Positions 25,479-33,179 of a stretch of 64,000 nt of DNA are shown here, one piece after another. Below the pieces are notes generated by a model. The model was not told where the DNA came from, did no database searches, and saw nothing but the letters and a program-made list of their open reading frames with translations. Position numbers and translations under genes: made by a program. Every line of letters begins with the position of its first letter. Positions within the stretch are counted from its first letter, which is position 1. This DNA is from Paenibacillus jilunlii (GTDB lineage: Bacteria > Bacillota > Bacilli > Paenibacillales > Paenibacillaceae), in contig NZ_FNGM01000010.1 of assembly GCF_900102965.1 (NCBI RefSeq), positions 62,001-126,000 of the forward strand, given 5' to 3'.

Positions 25479-26369
25479 CTAAGCGTGAACAGGTGTCTTC
25501 ATTTGAGGGTAGAAGCTATGCGGATTTTTTTCGCGGTCCCCCGTTTTGTGCATGATGAGATCAATGGCTGCTCCGTTAAGCTCCATCGGGATCCGGGCCC
25601 GGCCATCCAGATACGCCACCGTTCCCAGGGCCAACAGCCCTTCCGCACTGATCCCTACAAACAATCCGCCAATATCGTTGCTCAGGGTCTGTTTGTCCCC
25701 GTTGTTTTTGGTTGCTTCAAGTGTATATTTTATGGTGATGACCTCGGCCAGGTTGCTTTTTTCAGTCCGGCCGACCTCGGCACCCTTGATAACGACGATA
25801 GAATCCTCTTTCTGAAGGGATTCATTAGGTCCCTCATTCAAATGGTAGTTGTACCAAAATTGATGTCCGCCCCATTTGCTGCCCTGTTCTCCAATAAAAA
25901 CATGCTCAAAAAATGAGGTGCCGTCAGCACTGGGCTGGAACCAGATCGATCTAAGCGTCTCGACCCATTCTTCTTTGGAACATCCGGCTTTGATCTGATG
26001 GTGATCCTCGGCATACTTGCGGGCCTGGCGTAAAGGTGCCGACACTGCGGCATAGGCCAGAAATTCATGAATTTGCTCATGTTCTGCAGCCGTAACCGCA
26101 TCTCTCCCGCCGGACACCGATTCGTAATTATTCTTCAGCTTTCTGAACAGATCATAGGTATACCGCTTGCCGTCAGGGATCACGACCTCATTGAATACGG
26201 TGATTTGATTCTTCCCGCTTCCCGCCCCGGCCTTCTCACCGGACAGCGGATTCATATCTACGATCACGTACCCCTTTTGGGGGTCTTTTTGCGTATCGCT
26301 CCCACCCTTGATCAAAGGCAGCAAGCCGTTGCCTTCCATATCCGCCTGCCAAATTTTTGCGAAATCCAT
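25479..26369 (-). CDS. EndoU/XendoU-type endoribonuclease homologue
   Basis: 296 residues, no signal peptide, no other domains. The layout follows full-length XendoU: an N-terminal WxxDxNxL-like segment (IWQADMEGNGLLPL), a helical TYDLFRKLKNNYES region, then the catalytic core. H156 (FFEHVFIGE), H169 (GGHQFWYNYHL) and K214 (ITIKYTLE) align with the XendoU catalytic triad His-His-Lys; the H169-K214 spacing (45) nearly equals that of Xenopus XendoU (46). The C-terminal FVGISAEGLLALGTVAYL matches the GTSPEFE...LYT region. EndoU enzymes cut RNA at uridines in a metal-assisted way. It is inserted, in opposite orientation, between ytfI- and ytfJ-like genes. AAGGAGG precedes the ATG. Cytoplasmic RNA metabolism or a toxin role are both open. 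Confidence 0.75.
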   Translation of the reverse strand: MDFAKIWQADMEGNGLLPLIKGGSDTQKDPQKGYVIVDMNPLSGEKAGAGSGKNQITVFNEVVIPDGKRYTYDLFRKLKNNYESVSGGRDAVTAAEHEQIHEFLAYAAVSAPLRQARKYAEDHHQIKAGCSKEEWVETLRSIWFQPSADGTSFFEHVFIGEQGSKWGGHQFWYNYHLNEGPNESLQKEDSIVVIKGAEVGRTEKSNLAEVITIKYTLEATKNNGDKQTLSNDIGGLFVGISAEGLLALGTVAYLDGRARIPMELNGAAIDLIMHKTGDREKNPHSFYPQMKTPVHA

Positions 26370-26601
26370 AGCTCAGCCTCCTTATACACATTTATCTGCT
26401 TAGCCATCATTCTGGCCTCTTAAGCGGATTTTATGTGAGGCGAAATTGCGAAGGTTATATCTGGGCAGAGCACCAGCCAGCAGCTTCAGTTCCACCGTGT
26501 TTTTTATTAGAGTGCTGTACATATCATGCCCGATATATGAGCAGACTGTACAAGAGTAGGCAATTCCCTTATCTTTCAAACAGCAGAGGAGGAGTACTTA
26601 G

Positions 26602-27138
26602 ATGTCAGAACACCCGATTCAAGGTCTCATGCAGACCGCTATGGAAAATATTAAAGGCATGGTGGACGTCAATACGATTGTCGGCGACCCGGTAGAAACT
26701 CCGGATGGCAGTGTGATTCTGCCGATCAGTAAAGTCGCCTTCGGCTTTGCCGCAGGCGGCAGTGATTTCCGCGTGGAAGACGATGCCCCGGGTATCAATG
26801 GTACTGGAAGCGGCGTCAAAATGCTTCCGTTCGGGGGCGGCAGCGGCGGCGGGGTATCCATTCGGCCAATCGCATTTCTTGTAGTAGGCAAGGAAGGGGT
26901 GCACATTGTGCCGCTGGATAACCAGACCCATCTGTTCGAGAAAATTATTGATGCGACTCCGGGTCTCATCGACAAAATTCAGACCATGTTCCCAAATAAC
27001 ACATCGTCTCAGAATGACGCGTCGTCTCAGAATGGAGCATCGTCTCAGAATGGCACACCAGTAGGTTCGCAAGTAGTAGCTTCGGCTACCGAAAAACCGG
27101 GTAAAAGCCCAGGCCCTTCAGACTCCTCGACTCATTAG
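26602..27138 (+). CDS. ytfJ: YtfJ/GerW family sporulation protein
   Basis: 178 residues. Residues 1-130 match the GerW/YtfJ family: MQTAMENIKGMVDVNTIVGDPV, a Gly-rich VAFGFAAGGSDF and GGGSGGGVSIRPIAFLVV. The tail (about 133-178) is low complexity with SSQND/SSQNG repeats. In B. subtilis GerW is made in the forespore and is needed for normal spore germination. GGAGGAG precedes the ATG. It lies upstream of a dac gene and spmAB, as in related genomes. Confidence 0.9.
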   Translation: MSEHPIQGLMQTAMENIKGMVDVNTIVGDPVETPDGSVILPISKVAFGFAAGGSDFRVEDDAPGINGTGSGVKMLPFGGGSGGGVSIRPIAFLVVGKEGVHIVPLDNQTHLFEKIIDATPGLIDKIQTMFPNNTSSQNDASSQNGASSQNGTPVGSQVVASATEKPGKSPGPSDSSTH

Positions 27139-27313
27139 CGTTATGGGTATTACCTGAAGAATGCAGCGGCAGACAACGGGGATACCGCCTCAAACAGGCG
27201 GTGTCCCTTTTTGTGATGATAAAGCTTGCGGCGGAAGAGATGGACATACCATCCCGTTGCCCCGCATACACTTGTACAACACAAGTGAACAGATAAGAAG
27301 CCGGAGGATGAAC

Positions 27314-28519
27314 ATGAAGACATCAAACCTTAAGGTACTGCTGATTCTAACATTATGCGTACTGCAGCTGTGTGTGGCTCCCCAGCCCTCGATCCGGGCC
27401 GAGAACAGTTCCATATCCACCCATGCCCGGGCCGCCGCGCTGATTGATGTAGAGTCCGGGAGACTTCTGTACAGCAGCCGCGGGGACGAGCCTATGCTGA
27501 TTGCCAGCCTGACCAAGATCATGACTGCGCTTGTAGCTATAGAGAACGGTAATTTGCAGTCTAAGGTCAAGGTCGGCAAAAATGCTTTTGCCAAGGAAGG
27601 TTCCTCCCTCTACCTGAAGCAAGGGGAAGAAATGCCGCTGGAGGATATGCTCTATGGGCTGATGCTGCGCTCAGGCAATGATGCGGCTACAGCCATTGCT
27701 GAGCATGTAGGCGGGTCGGAAGAAGGCTTCGTTTATCTGATGAATGCCAAGGCGGAGGAGCTGGGGCTGCAACACACCCATTTTGCCAATCCCCATGGAC
27801 TGGACGCGGAAGGTCATTATTCCAGCGCCAATGACCTGGCTGTGCTTACAGCCTATGCTATGCATAATCCGGTATTCAAGCAGATTGTGAAGACCCGGGT
27901 GAAAACGGCAGATAACCCGTATGAGCCATGGGACTATAAGTGGCTGAACAAAAATAAAATGCTGCGCCTGTATGAAGGGGCGGATGGCGTGAAGACAGGG
28001 TATACCAAAAAAGCGCTGCGCTGCCTCGTCAGCTCCGCCACCCGGGGCGGCCAGCAGCTGGTCGCCGTTACGCTGAATGACGGAAATGACTGGAATGACC
28101 ATGCCGCGCTGCTGGATTACGGCTTCAATCACTATCCGCTGAAGACACTTATCGAGCGCGGTGAAGGCATCAGCGGCTATAACTTCGTCCCCGGCAGGAC
28201 TTTTGCCTATCCGCTTGGCCAGGGAGAGGAAGCGCGGCTTGTGACCAAGCTGGAGCTCAGCCCCGGCACTCCGGAGGCAGAGGGGCAGGGGGCACGAAGC
28301 AGCAGCTTTGGCATCAAGGGTGTGCTGGTGCTGCAGCTCGGCGGCAAGGAGATCGGCCGGGTTCCGGTCTATTTGCCGGACCAGCTGCCTCCGGAGCAGT
28401 CGCCCTATGAGAAGAGATTCCAACCGGCCGGAGCAGCCGCCTATCCGGCAGACAACTGGCTGCAGGCACTTGGCAGTGCGCTGCGGGCGCTTTTCCAGAT
28501 AGGCGCCGCCGGGAAATAA
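27314..28519 (+). CDS. dacF: D-alanyl-D-alanine carboxypeptidase (DacF/DacB type, penicillin-binding protein)
   Basis: 401 residues from the ATG at 27314, six bases after GGAGG; an ATG at 27308 abuts the site and is unlikely. Signal peptide (about 1-29) then the peptidase S11 domain with SLTK (S65 nucleophile, K68), SGN (about residue 122) and KTG (about 233), and a C-terminal beta domain (about 285-380). It trims the terminal D-Ala of peptidoglycan stem peptides. Its place upstream of spmA-spmB, as dacB in B. subtilis, suggests a role in spore cortex structure. Confidence 0.92.
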   Translation: MKTSNLKVLLILTLCVLQLCVAPQPSIRAENSSISTHARAAALIDVESGRLLYSSRGDEPMLIASLTKIMTALVAIENGNLQSKVKVGKNAFAKEGSSLYLKQGEEMPLEDMLYGLMLRSGNDAATAIAEHVGGSEEGFVYLMNAKAEELGLQHTHFANPHGLDAEGHYSSANDLAVLTAYAMHNPVFKQIVKTRVKTADNPYEPWDYKWLNKNKMLRLYEGADGVKTGYTKKALRCLVSSATRGGQQLVAVTLNDGNDWNDHAALLDYGFNHYPLKTLIERGEGISGYNFVPGRTFAYPLGQGEEARLVTKLELSPGTPEAEGQGARSSSFGIKGVLVLQLGGKEIGRVPVYLPDQLPPEQSPYEKRFQPAGAAAYPADNWLQALGSALRALFQIGAAGK

Positions 28520-28550
28520 ACAGAAGCGGGAGAAATGGGGGGAGAAGCAT

Positions 28551-29216
28551 ATGATTAACGGGATCTGGCTGGGGATGATCCTTATCGGCTTTGTGTTTGC
28601 GGCCGTGAACGGCCGCATGGATGCATTTACGGCAGCGGTGTTCGATGGAGCCAAAAGCGGGGTTACCGTCAGCTTTGGCCTGATTAGTGTACTGGTATTC
28701 TGGATGGGGCTAATGCGGGTCGCGGAGGATGCGGGCCTGCTGAAGAAAATTGCCAAAGTGCTGGGGCCGGTTGTATCCTTTCTGTTCCCGGATGTGCCGA
28801 AGGGCCACCCCGCGATCGGCTATATCCTGTCCAACATGAGCGCCAATCTGCTGGGTCTGGGCAATGCAGCCACACCGATGGGCATCAAGGCGATGCAGGA
28901 GCTGCAGACACTGAATCCGGACAAGGAGACAGCAACTCCGGCCATGTGTACCCTGCTGGCGCTGAACACCGCAAGCATTACCCTGATTCCTGCAACGCTG
29001 ATTGCCATCCGGCTGAACTATGGCTCGTCCGATCCGGCAGGGATCGTCGGTACAACACTGGCGGCTACGGCAGTGGCGACACTGGCGGCCATTGCAGCAG
29101 ACCGGCTGTGCCGCCGCCTGGTGATGCTGCGCAGGCCGCCGGGACCGCCGGCCGCCAGGTCCGGCGATCCCGCCAGAGGGGCCGCACCATTCCAGCAATC
29201 TTCCCTGAAAGGGTGA
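28551..29216 (+). CDS. spmA: Spore maturation protein A
   Basis: 221 residues, a nucleoside-recognition (Gate) domain membrane protein with about five helices. The diagnostic stretch is GYILSNMSANLLGLGNAATPMG followed by KAMQELQTLNP and LNTASITLIPATLIAIR. In B. subtilis spmA and spmB mutants make spores with a less dehydrated core. The Arg/Pro-rich tail (after about 195) makes it slightly longer than usual. spmB starts eight bases after its stop. Confidence 0.93.
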   Translation: MINGIWLGMILIGFVFAAVNGRMDAFTAAVFDGAKSGVTVSFGLISVLVFWMGLMRVAEDAGLLKKIAKVLGPVVSFLFPDVPKGHPAIGYILSNMSANLLGLGNAATPMGIKAMQELQTLNPDKETATPAMCTLLALNTASITLIPATLIAIRLNYGSSDPAGIVGTTLAATAVATLAAIAADRLCRRLVMLRRPPGPPAARSGDPARGAAPFQQSSLKG

Positions 29217-29223
29217 GCCTGCC

Positions 29224-29757
29224 TTGTTCCAGCTAATCAGTCTTATCTCGGCCTGGGCGATTCCGGTCATGATTACCTTTATCCCCCTGTACGCTTTTAC
29301 ACGCAAGGTGCCAGTCTATGAATCCTTTGTCGAGGGTGCCAAGGACGGCTTCGGTACGGCCATCGCCATTATTCCCCATCTGGTGGGCATGCTTGTCGCC
29401 ATCAGCGTCTTCCGCGCCTCCGGCGCGCTGGACTTCCTGATGGGCTTCATCGCTCCCGCCCTGAAGGGAATAGGCGTGCCGCCGGAAGTGCTGCCGCTTG
29501 GCCTCCTGCGTCCGCTAACAGGCACCGGCTCGCTGGCGTATACCACCGATCTGATCAGCGTTCACGGGCCTGATTCCCTGATTGGCCTGATTGCCTCTAC
29601 CATACAGGGCAGCACGGATACCACTTTGTATGTGCTGACCGTCTATTTCGGTGCTGTGGGCATCCGCAACGGGCGGTACGCCCTCAAGGTCGGGCTGTTC
29701 TCAGACCTTGTCGGCTTCATCGCGGCAATTGCCGTGTGTCTGCTGGTATTCGGCTAG
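29224..29757 (+). CDS. spmB: Spore maturation protein B
   Basis: 177 residues from a TTG at 29224. Gate-domain membrane protein partner of SpmA, with PLYAFTRKVPVYESFVEGAKDG, RPLTGTGSLAYTTDLI and GSTDTTLYVLTVYFGAVGI. The conserved spmAB pair acts in spore core dehydration and cortex formation. Last gene of the ytfJ-dac-spmAB group on this strand; a convergent secreted protein gene follows. Confidence 0.93.
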   Translation: MFQLISLISAWAIPVMITFIPLYAFTRKVPVYESFVEGAKDGFGTAIAIIPHLVGMLVAISVFRASGALDFLMGFIAPALKGIGVPPEVLPLGLLRPLTGTGSLAYTTDLISVHGPDSLIGLIASTIQGSTDTTLYVLTVYFGAVGIRNGRYALKVGLFSDLVGFIAAIAVCLLVFG

Positions 29758-29810
29758 CAAGCAACCGGATAGCACGGAGTGTCCTTTTTAGATGACCCGG
29801 AAGATCCTTT

Positions 29811-31175
29811 TTAATAGTTACGGGTTGGCGGGGATACTTTATCTATGACGATCAGGCCGTCGAACTGCTCCTTCGGCACGAATTTCATCGCCATCGGAAC
29901 AATAACCTCTCTGGTCAGCCCGTCTTCAGCGGCATATTGCGGCTGAAACATCCAGCTGTTGCCTGGGCCTGCTTTGGCATGCCCGGTGAGGTCTACGAAG
30001 GTCCGGGAATATCCGCTTTGCATGATTCTCGCTTCCAGGGTCCCCTTTGGCATCGGGCCGATAGGGAATTCCTTCAATGTTGAAATGGCTGCCGCTTTGC
30101 CCCGATTCATATACAAACCTACCACATACATTTTATCCTTCAATTTCTGATGCAGCAGTTCGCCCATGCTGGTAAAACTGTTTTGCCACTTCCCTTGCTC
30201 GAGGACGCGTATGTCCGAGGTGTTTTTAGCCAAATGGTCATTGTGGGCCCACAGAATGATCTTTTTGCCGGGGTATCTGGCCTTCATCAGCCATTCCACA
30301 TGCTCAGCCATGATTCTGTCCCGGGCTTCGTATGTTTCACGCACACTCTTGATCTGTGCCTGCGTGAAAATTGCCACACGGTCCTCCAGCCCTTTCAGGA
30401 TGGTATCTGCCGTGTGGGGGGCATTGGGGTAAGCTGCGTCTAACGGCTCCCGGTGTTCCTGAATGAACTTAATGTATTCCTTGTATTTAGGAACATATTT
30501 TTGGATGAGCTGGCGTACCTTCTGCTGGTAAACAGGATTGCTTTTGGTCTCCAGGCTGTATTGATTTTTCAGCTCATTATATTTCTCAATGGCTTCATTA
30601 TCAAAATCCATAAATTCTTTGCCATAAGCGGCATTGACCTTAGAAATGAAGCTGCGGGCCGCCAGCGTAAGCATGGGGGATGTATATTGCATATCATATC
30701 CGGCCAGCTGCAAAGGCTTGTCCGTCTGCTTGGATTGTTTGATGTAGTTGAACAGCTCCAGGGTTTCTGCGGATTTCCAGATATCAAAAATGGAATTATC
30801 CATCATATCTGCTGAAGTCAATTCATCAGCCACATCGTTGACGACAGAAGCCTCAGCCAACCCCGATTCAAAAGCGATGACCTCAAACCCCAGCTCCTCA
30901 TGCAGATATTTTACCAATCTCGTCTTCATGCTGGCGTATTCGCCAACCCGGTGGAAATTTTCGCCAAGGCTGACGACCGTTTTGTCCTTCAGCAGCGGCT
31001 TCAAAAAGGAAAGATCGCTGTAGTCTTCACTTGTCAGTGATTTAAGCTCATGTGCATAGGGCAGCGGATTCGGAGCTTGCTGTGCGGCTGAGACGGGACC
31101 GGAACCTCCAAACAGCAGCCCGACTGCAGATACAACGGTGATGATCTGTTTTTCCCATGTTCTTCTAAGCAACAT
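29811..31175 (-). CDS. Secreted erythromycin-esterase-family hydrolase
   Basis: 454 residues with a signal peptide (about 1-30, ending near VSAAQQA). The erythromycin esterase/EreA-like fold is indicated by SLGENFHRVGEYASMK, VIAFESGLAEASVVND, LAGYDMQYTS and IILWAHNDHLAKN, carrying the conserved Glu/His residues of the active site. Resistance-type Ere enzymes are cytoplasmic, so an exported homologue is more likely to have another substrate; macrolide resistance should not be inferred. GGAGGA precedes the ATG. It interrupts the conserved spmAB-rluB order and is transcribed against it. Confidence 0.85.
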   Translation of the reverse strand: MLLRRTWEKQIITVVSAVGLLFGGSGPVSAAQQAPNPLPYAHELKSLTSEDYSDLSFLKPLLKDKTVVSLGENFHRVGEYASMKTRLVKYLHEELGFEVIAFESGLAEASVVNDVADELTSADMMDNSIFDIWKSAETLELFNYIKQSKQTDKPLQLAGYDMQYTSPMLTLAARSFISKVNAAYGKEFMDFDNEAIEKYNELKNQYSLETKSNPVYQQKVRQLIQKYVPKYKEYIKFIQEHREPLDAAYPNAPHTADTILKGLEDRVAIFTQAQIKSVRETYEARDRIMAEHVEWLMKARYPGKKIILWAHNDHLAKNTSDIRVLEQGKWQNSFTSMGELLHQKLKDKMYVVGLYMNRGKAAAISTLKEFPIGPMPKGTLEARIMQSGYSRTFVDLTGHAKAGPGNSWMFQPQYAAEDGLTREVIVPMAMKFVPKEQFDGLIVIDKVSPPTRNY

Positions 31176-31419
31176 TAATTATTCCTCCGTATTAAGAATA
31201 TAGTTTGATTAGCTGTCCTCTTAAGTGTAAGAACCTCCCATCTTCCGAACAATCGATTTAGATGACTGATTCCTTACATCCCGGTTATGTTATGTTCGCG
31301 TTTTCCGCTGCCGCTGTTGATGGAGATTCCTATGGGGCACAAAAACAGCATCCGCAGGTCACCCCGTTCCCCCTCCCTACATATGCTATTGCAGCAATAC
31401 GGAGGGAGGCCGACATACT

Positions 31420-31764
31420 ATGGAGTATAAAGGCTTTATTCTGCATCATTCCCGCTGTCCGTCCATTAATGGCAAGGGCTTTGACTTTTGGGTGGGAACA
31501 GATGGTTCAATTTATGCTGCGCCGCTGCTGACAGACCCGGAGTATATTCATGTTTGCCTGGAAGGCAACTACGGGGAAGAGAACATGCTTCTGCCCCGGT
31601 CCGAGCGGGAGAATCAGCTGTTTGCGGCCGGCAAGCTGATCTTGGAACTGGCTGCGCATTATCAAATTGACCCTCTTGTCGTGGAAACCCACACCAAAAC
31701 CTGTCCGGGCGCATTTTTTCCATGGAATGAACTTGTGATTTATCCCGCTGATGGTTATCATTAA
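31420..31764 (+). CDS. Minimal amidase_2/PGRP-like protein
   Basis: 114 residues, no signal peptide. Residues resembling the zinc ligands of T7-lysozyme-type amidases are present: H9/H10 in FILHHSRCP, H91 and C95 in ETHTKTCPG, plus the FPW segment after CPG. The family cuts between N-acetylmuramate and L-Ala. The domain is normally about 140-150 residues, so this is a compact version. GGAGGGAGG lies upstream of the ATG. It precedes rluB by 21 bases and may be cotranscribed with it. Activity is unproven, but metal-binding positions are intact. Confidence 0.7.
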   Translation: MEYKGFILHHSRCPSINGKGFDFWVGTDGSIYAAPLLTDPEYIHVCLEGNYGEENMLLPRSERENQLFAAGKLILELAAHYQIDPLVVETHTKTCPGAFFPWNELVIYPADGYH

Positions 31765-31784
31765 CCTGAGGTGAATAGTCAAAA

Positions 31785-32543
31785 ATGGAAAGATTACAAA
31801 AAATATTGGCGCAGGCAGGTGTGGCGTCAAGACGCAAGTGTGAAGAAATGATTTTGGCCGGTAAAGTGGAAGTCAACGGGGAACTCGTAACTACGCTTGG
31901 CACGAAGGTGGACCCCGCAACAGATATAATCAAGGTCGCCGGTAGACTGATCCGGGGCGAGAACAAGATCTACATTATGTTCAACAAGCCCAAGGGTGTG
32001 ATTACAAGCGCTTCCGACGACAAGGGACGCAAGGTAGTAACGGATTACCTGAAGGGCATCAAAGAGCGCGTATACCCTGTGGGCCGTTTGGATTATGATA
32101 CGGAAGGGCTGCTGCTGCTGACGAATGACGGGGAGTTTGCCAACCTGCTCACGCATCCGAAGCATCATGTGCCTAAGACCTATCTGGCCACGGTCAAGGG
32201 TGTGCCGCATGGCACCGCGCTGGACAAGCTCAAAGCCGGCATCAAGCTGGAGGATGGGATGACCGCTCCGGCAGAGGTGGAATATAAGGATATCGATGAG
32301 GAGAATAAAGAATCGGTCATCAGCATCACAATCCATGAAGGCCGCAACCGCCAGGTACGGCGGATGTTCGAAGCCATTTCCCATCCCGTCATCCGCCTGA
32401 AACGGATTTCCTTCGGGGATATTCTGCTGCAAAATCTCAAACGCGGCTCCTACCGCCATTTGACCAAGGATGAAATCAATCATCTCCAGCAAATTGCCAA
32501 AGCCGGTATGCTGAAAGCGAACCCAACACGCAAGGACACATAA
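31785..32543 (+). CDS. rluB: Pseudouridine synthase RluB-type
   Basis: 252 residues. An S4 RNA-binding domain (MERLQKILAQAGVASRRKCEEMI, about 1-60) precedes the RsuA-family catalytic domain with the aspartate of GRLDYDTEGLLLLTNDG (about residue 104) and the family ending ITIHEGRNRQVRRMFEA. It modifies uridine of 23S rRNA (near position 2605 in E. coli numbering for RluB). The gene sits upstream of resA, the same order as in B. subtilis. Confidence 0.95.
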   Translation: MERLQKILAQAGVASRRKCEEMILAGKVEVNGELVTTLGTKVDPATDIIKVAGRLIRGENKIYIMFNKPKGVITSASDDKGRKVVTDYLKGIKERVYPVGRLDYDTEGLLLLTNDGEFANLLTHPKHHVPKTYLATVKGVPHGTALDKLKAGIKLEDGMTAPAEVEYKDIDEENKESVISITIHEGRNRQVRRMFEAISHPVIRLKRISFGDILLQNLKRGSYRHLTKDEINHLQQIAKAGMLKANPTRKDT

Positions 32544-32654
32544 TGTTCACATTTTCCCCTCCTAATTCAGTGACAATATTCGTTATAATGTTCATAGGAT
32601 GTTCACACCTATCGACTAATGTAATGAGTTGCGTCACAGAAGGGGGCCTGGCAT

Positions 32655-33179
32655 GTGGGCAGAGCGAGAAAGCCGGTTCAAATCATCATTCTGTTCGTGA
32701 TTATTTTGCTTGGGGGTTATGCTATCGGTTCCTCGGTGTTCGGAGGAGACGGCAAACTCAGGGAAGGTGGAAAGGCACCTTCCTTTGAGCTGCTTGGACT
32801 AGACGGGCTGACCCATACGCTGGACGAATACAAGGGGAAGTCTGTTGTGCTTAATTTTTGGGGTTCCTGGTGCGCCCCCTGCGTCAAGGAGATGCCTGCC
32901 CTGCAGGCCCAGTGGGAGAAGTGGAAGGAGCAGGGCGTAGTGGTTGTCGGCATAAATGTCGGCGAGGACCAGATGACCGTGGAGAATTTTGTCAAGCAAG
33001 TCGATATTAACTTTCCGGTTGTTATGGATACGGGCCGCGATGCTGTCCGCAGCTACGGTGTGTCACCGCTTCCAACCACCTTCTTCATTAATGCCAAAGG
33101 CAGGGTGGACAGCATCCATATCGGGCAGCTGGATCTCAGCACGCTTGATGATCAGATCGGGAAGCTGGTGAAGCCGTGA
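32655..33179 (+). CDS. resA: Thiol-disulfide oxidoreductase ResA
   Basis: 174 residues from a GTG at 32655 behind AGGGGGC. An uncleaved N-terminal helix (about 8-28) anchors a thioredoxin domain outside the membrane. The active site is C73-A-P-C76 in WGSWCAPCVKEMP, with the Glu after it (E79) that is conserved in ResA; the cis-Pro is in SPLPTTFF. It reduces apocytochrome c haem-binding cysteines before haem attachment by ResB-ResC. Overlaps resB by four bases. Confidence 0.95.
   Translation: MGRARKPVQIIILFVIILLGGYAIGSSVFGGDGKLREGGKAPSFELLGLDGLTHTLDEYKGKSVVLNFWGSWCAPCVKEMPALQAQWEKWKEQGVVVVGINVGEDQMTVENFVKQVDINFPVVMDTGRDAVRSYGVSPLPTTFFINAKGRVDSIHIGQLDLSTLDDQIGKLVKP

Noticed and set aside
29811..31175. 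Macrolide resistance determinant
   Set aside because: Exported and inserted in a housekeeping block; the family is broad and resistance has to be shown, not assumed.
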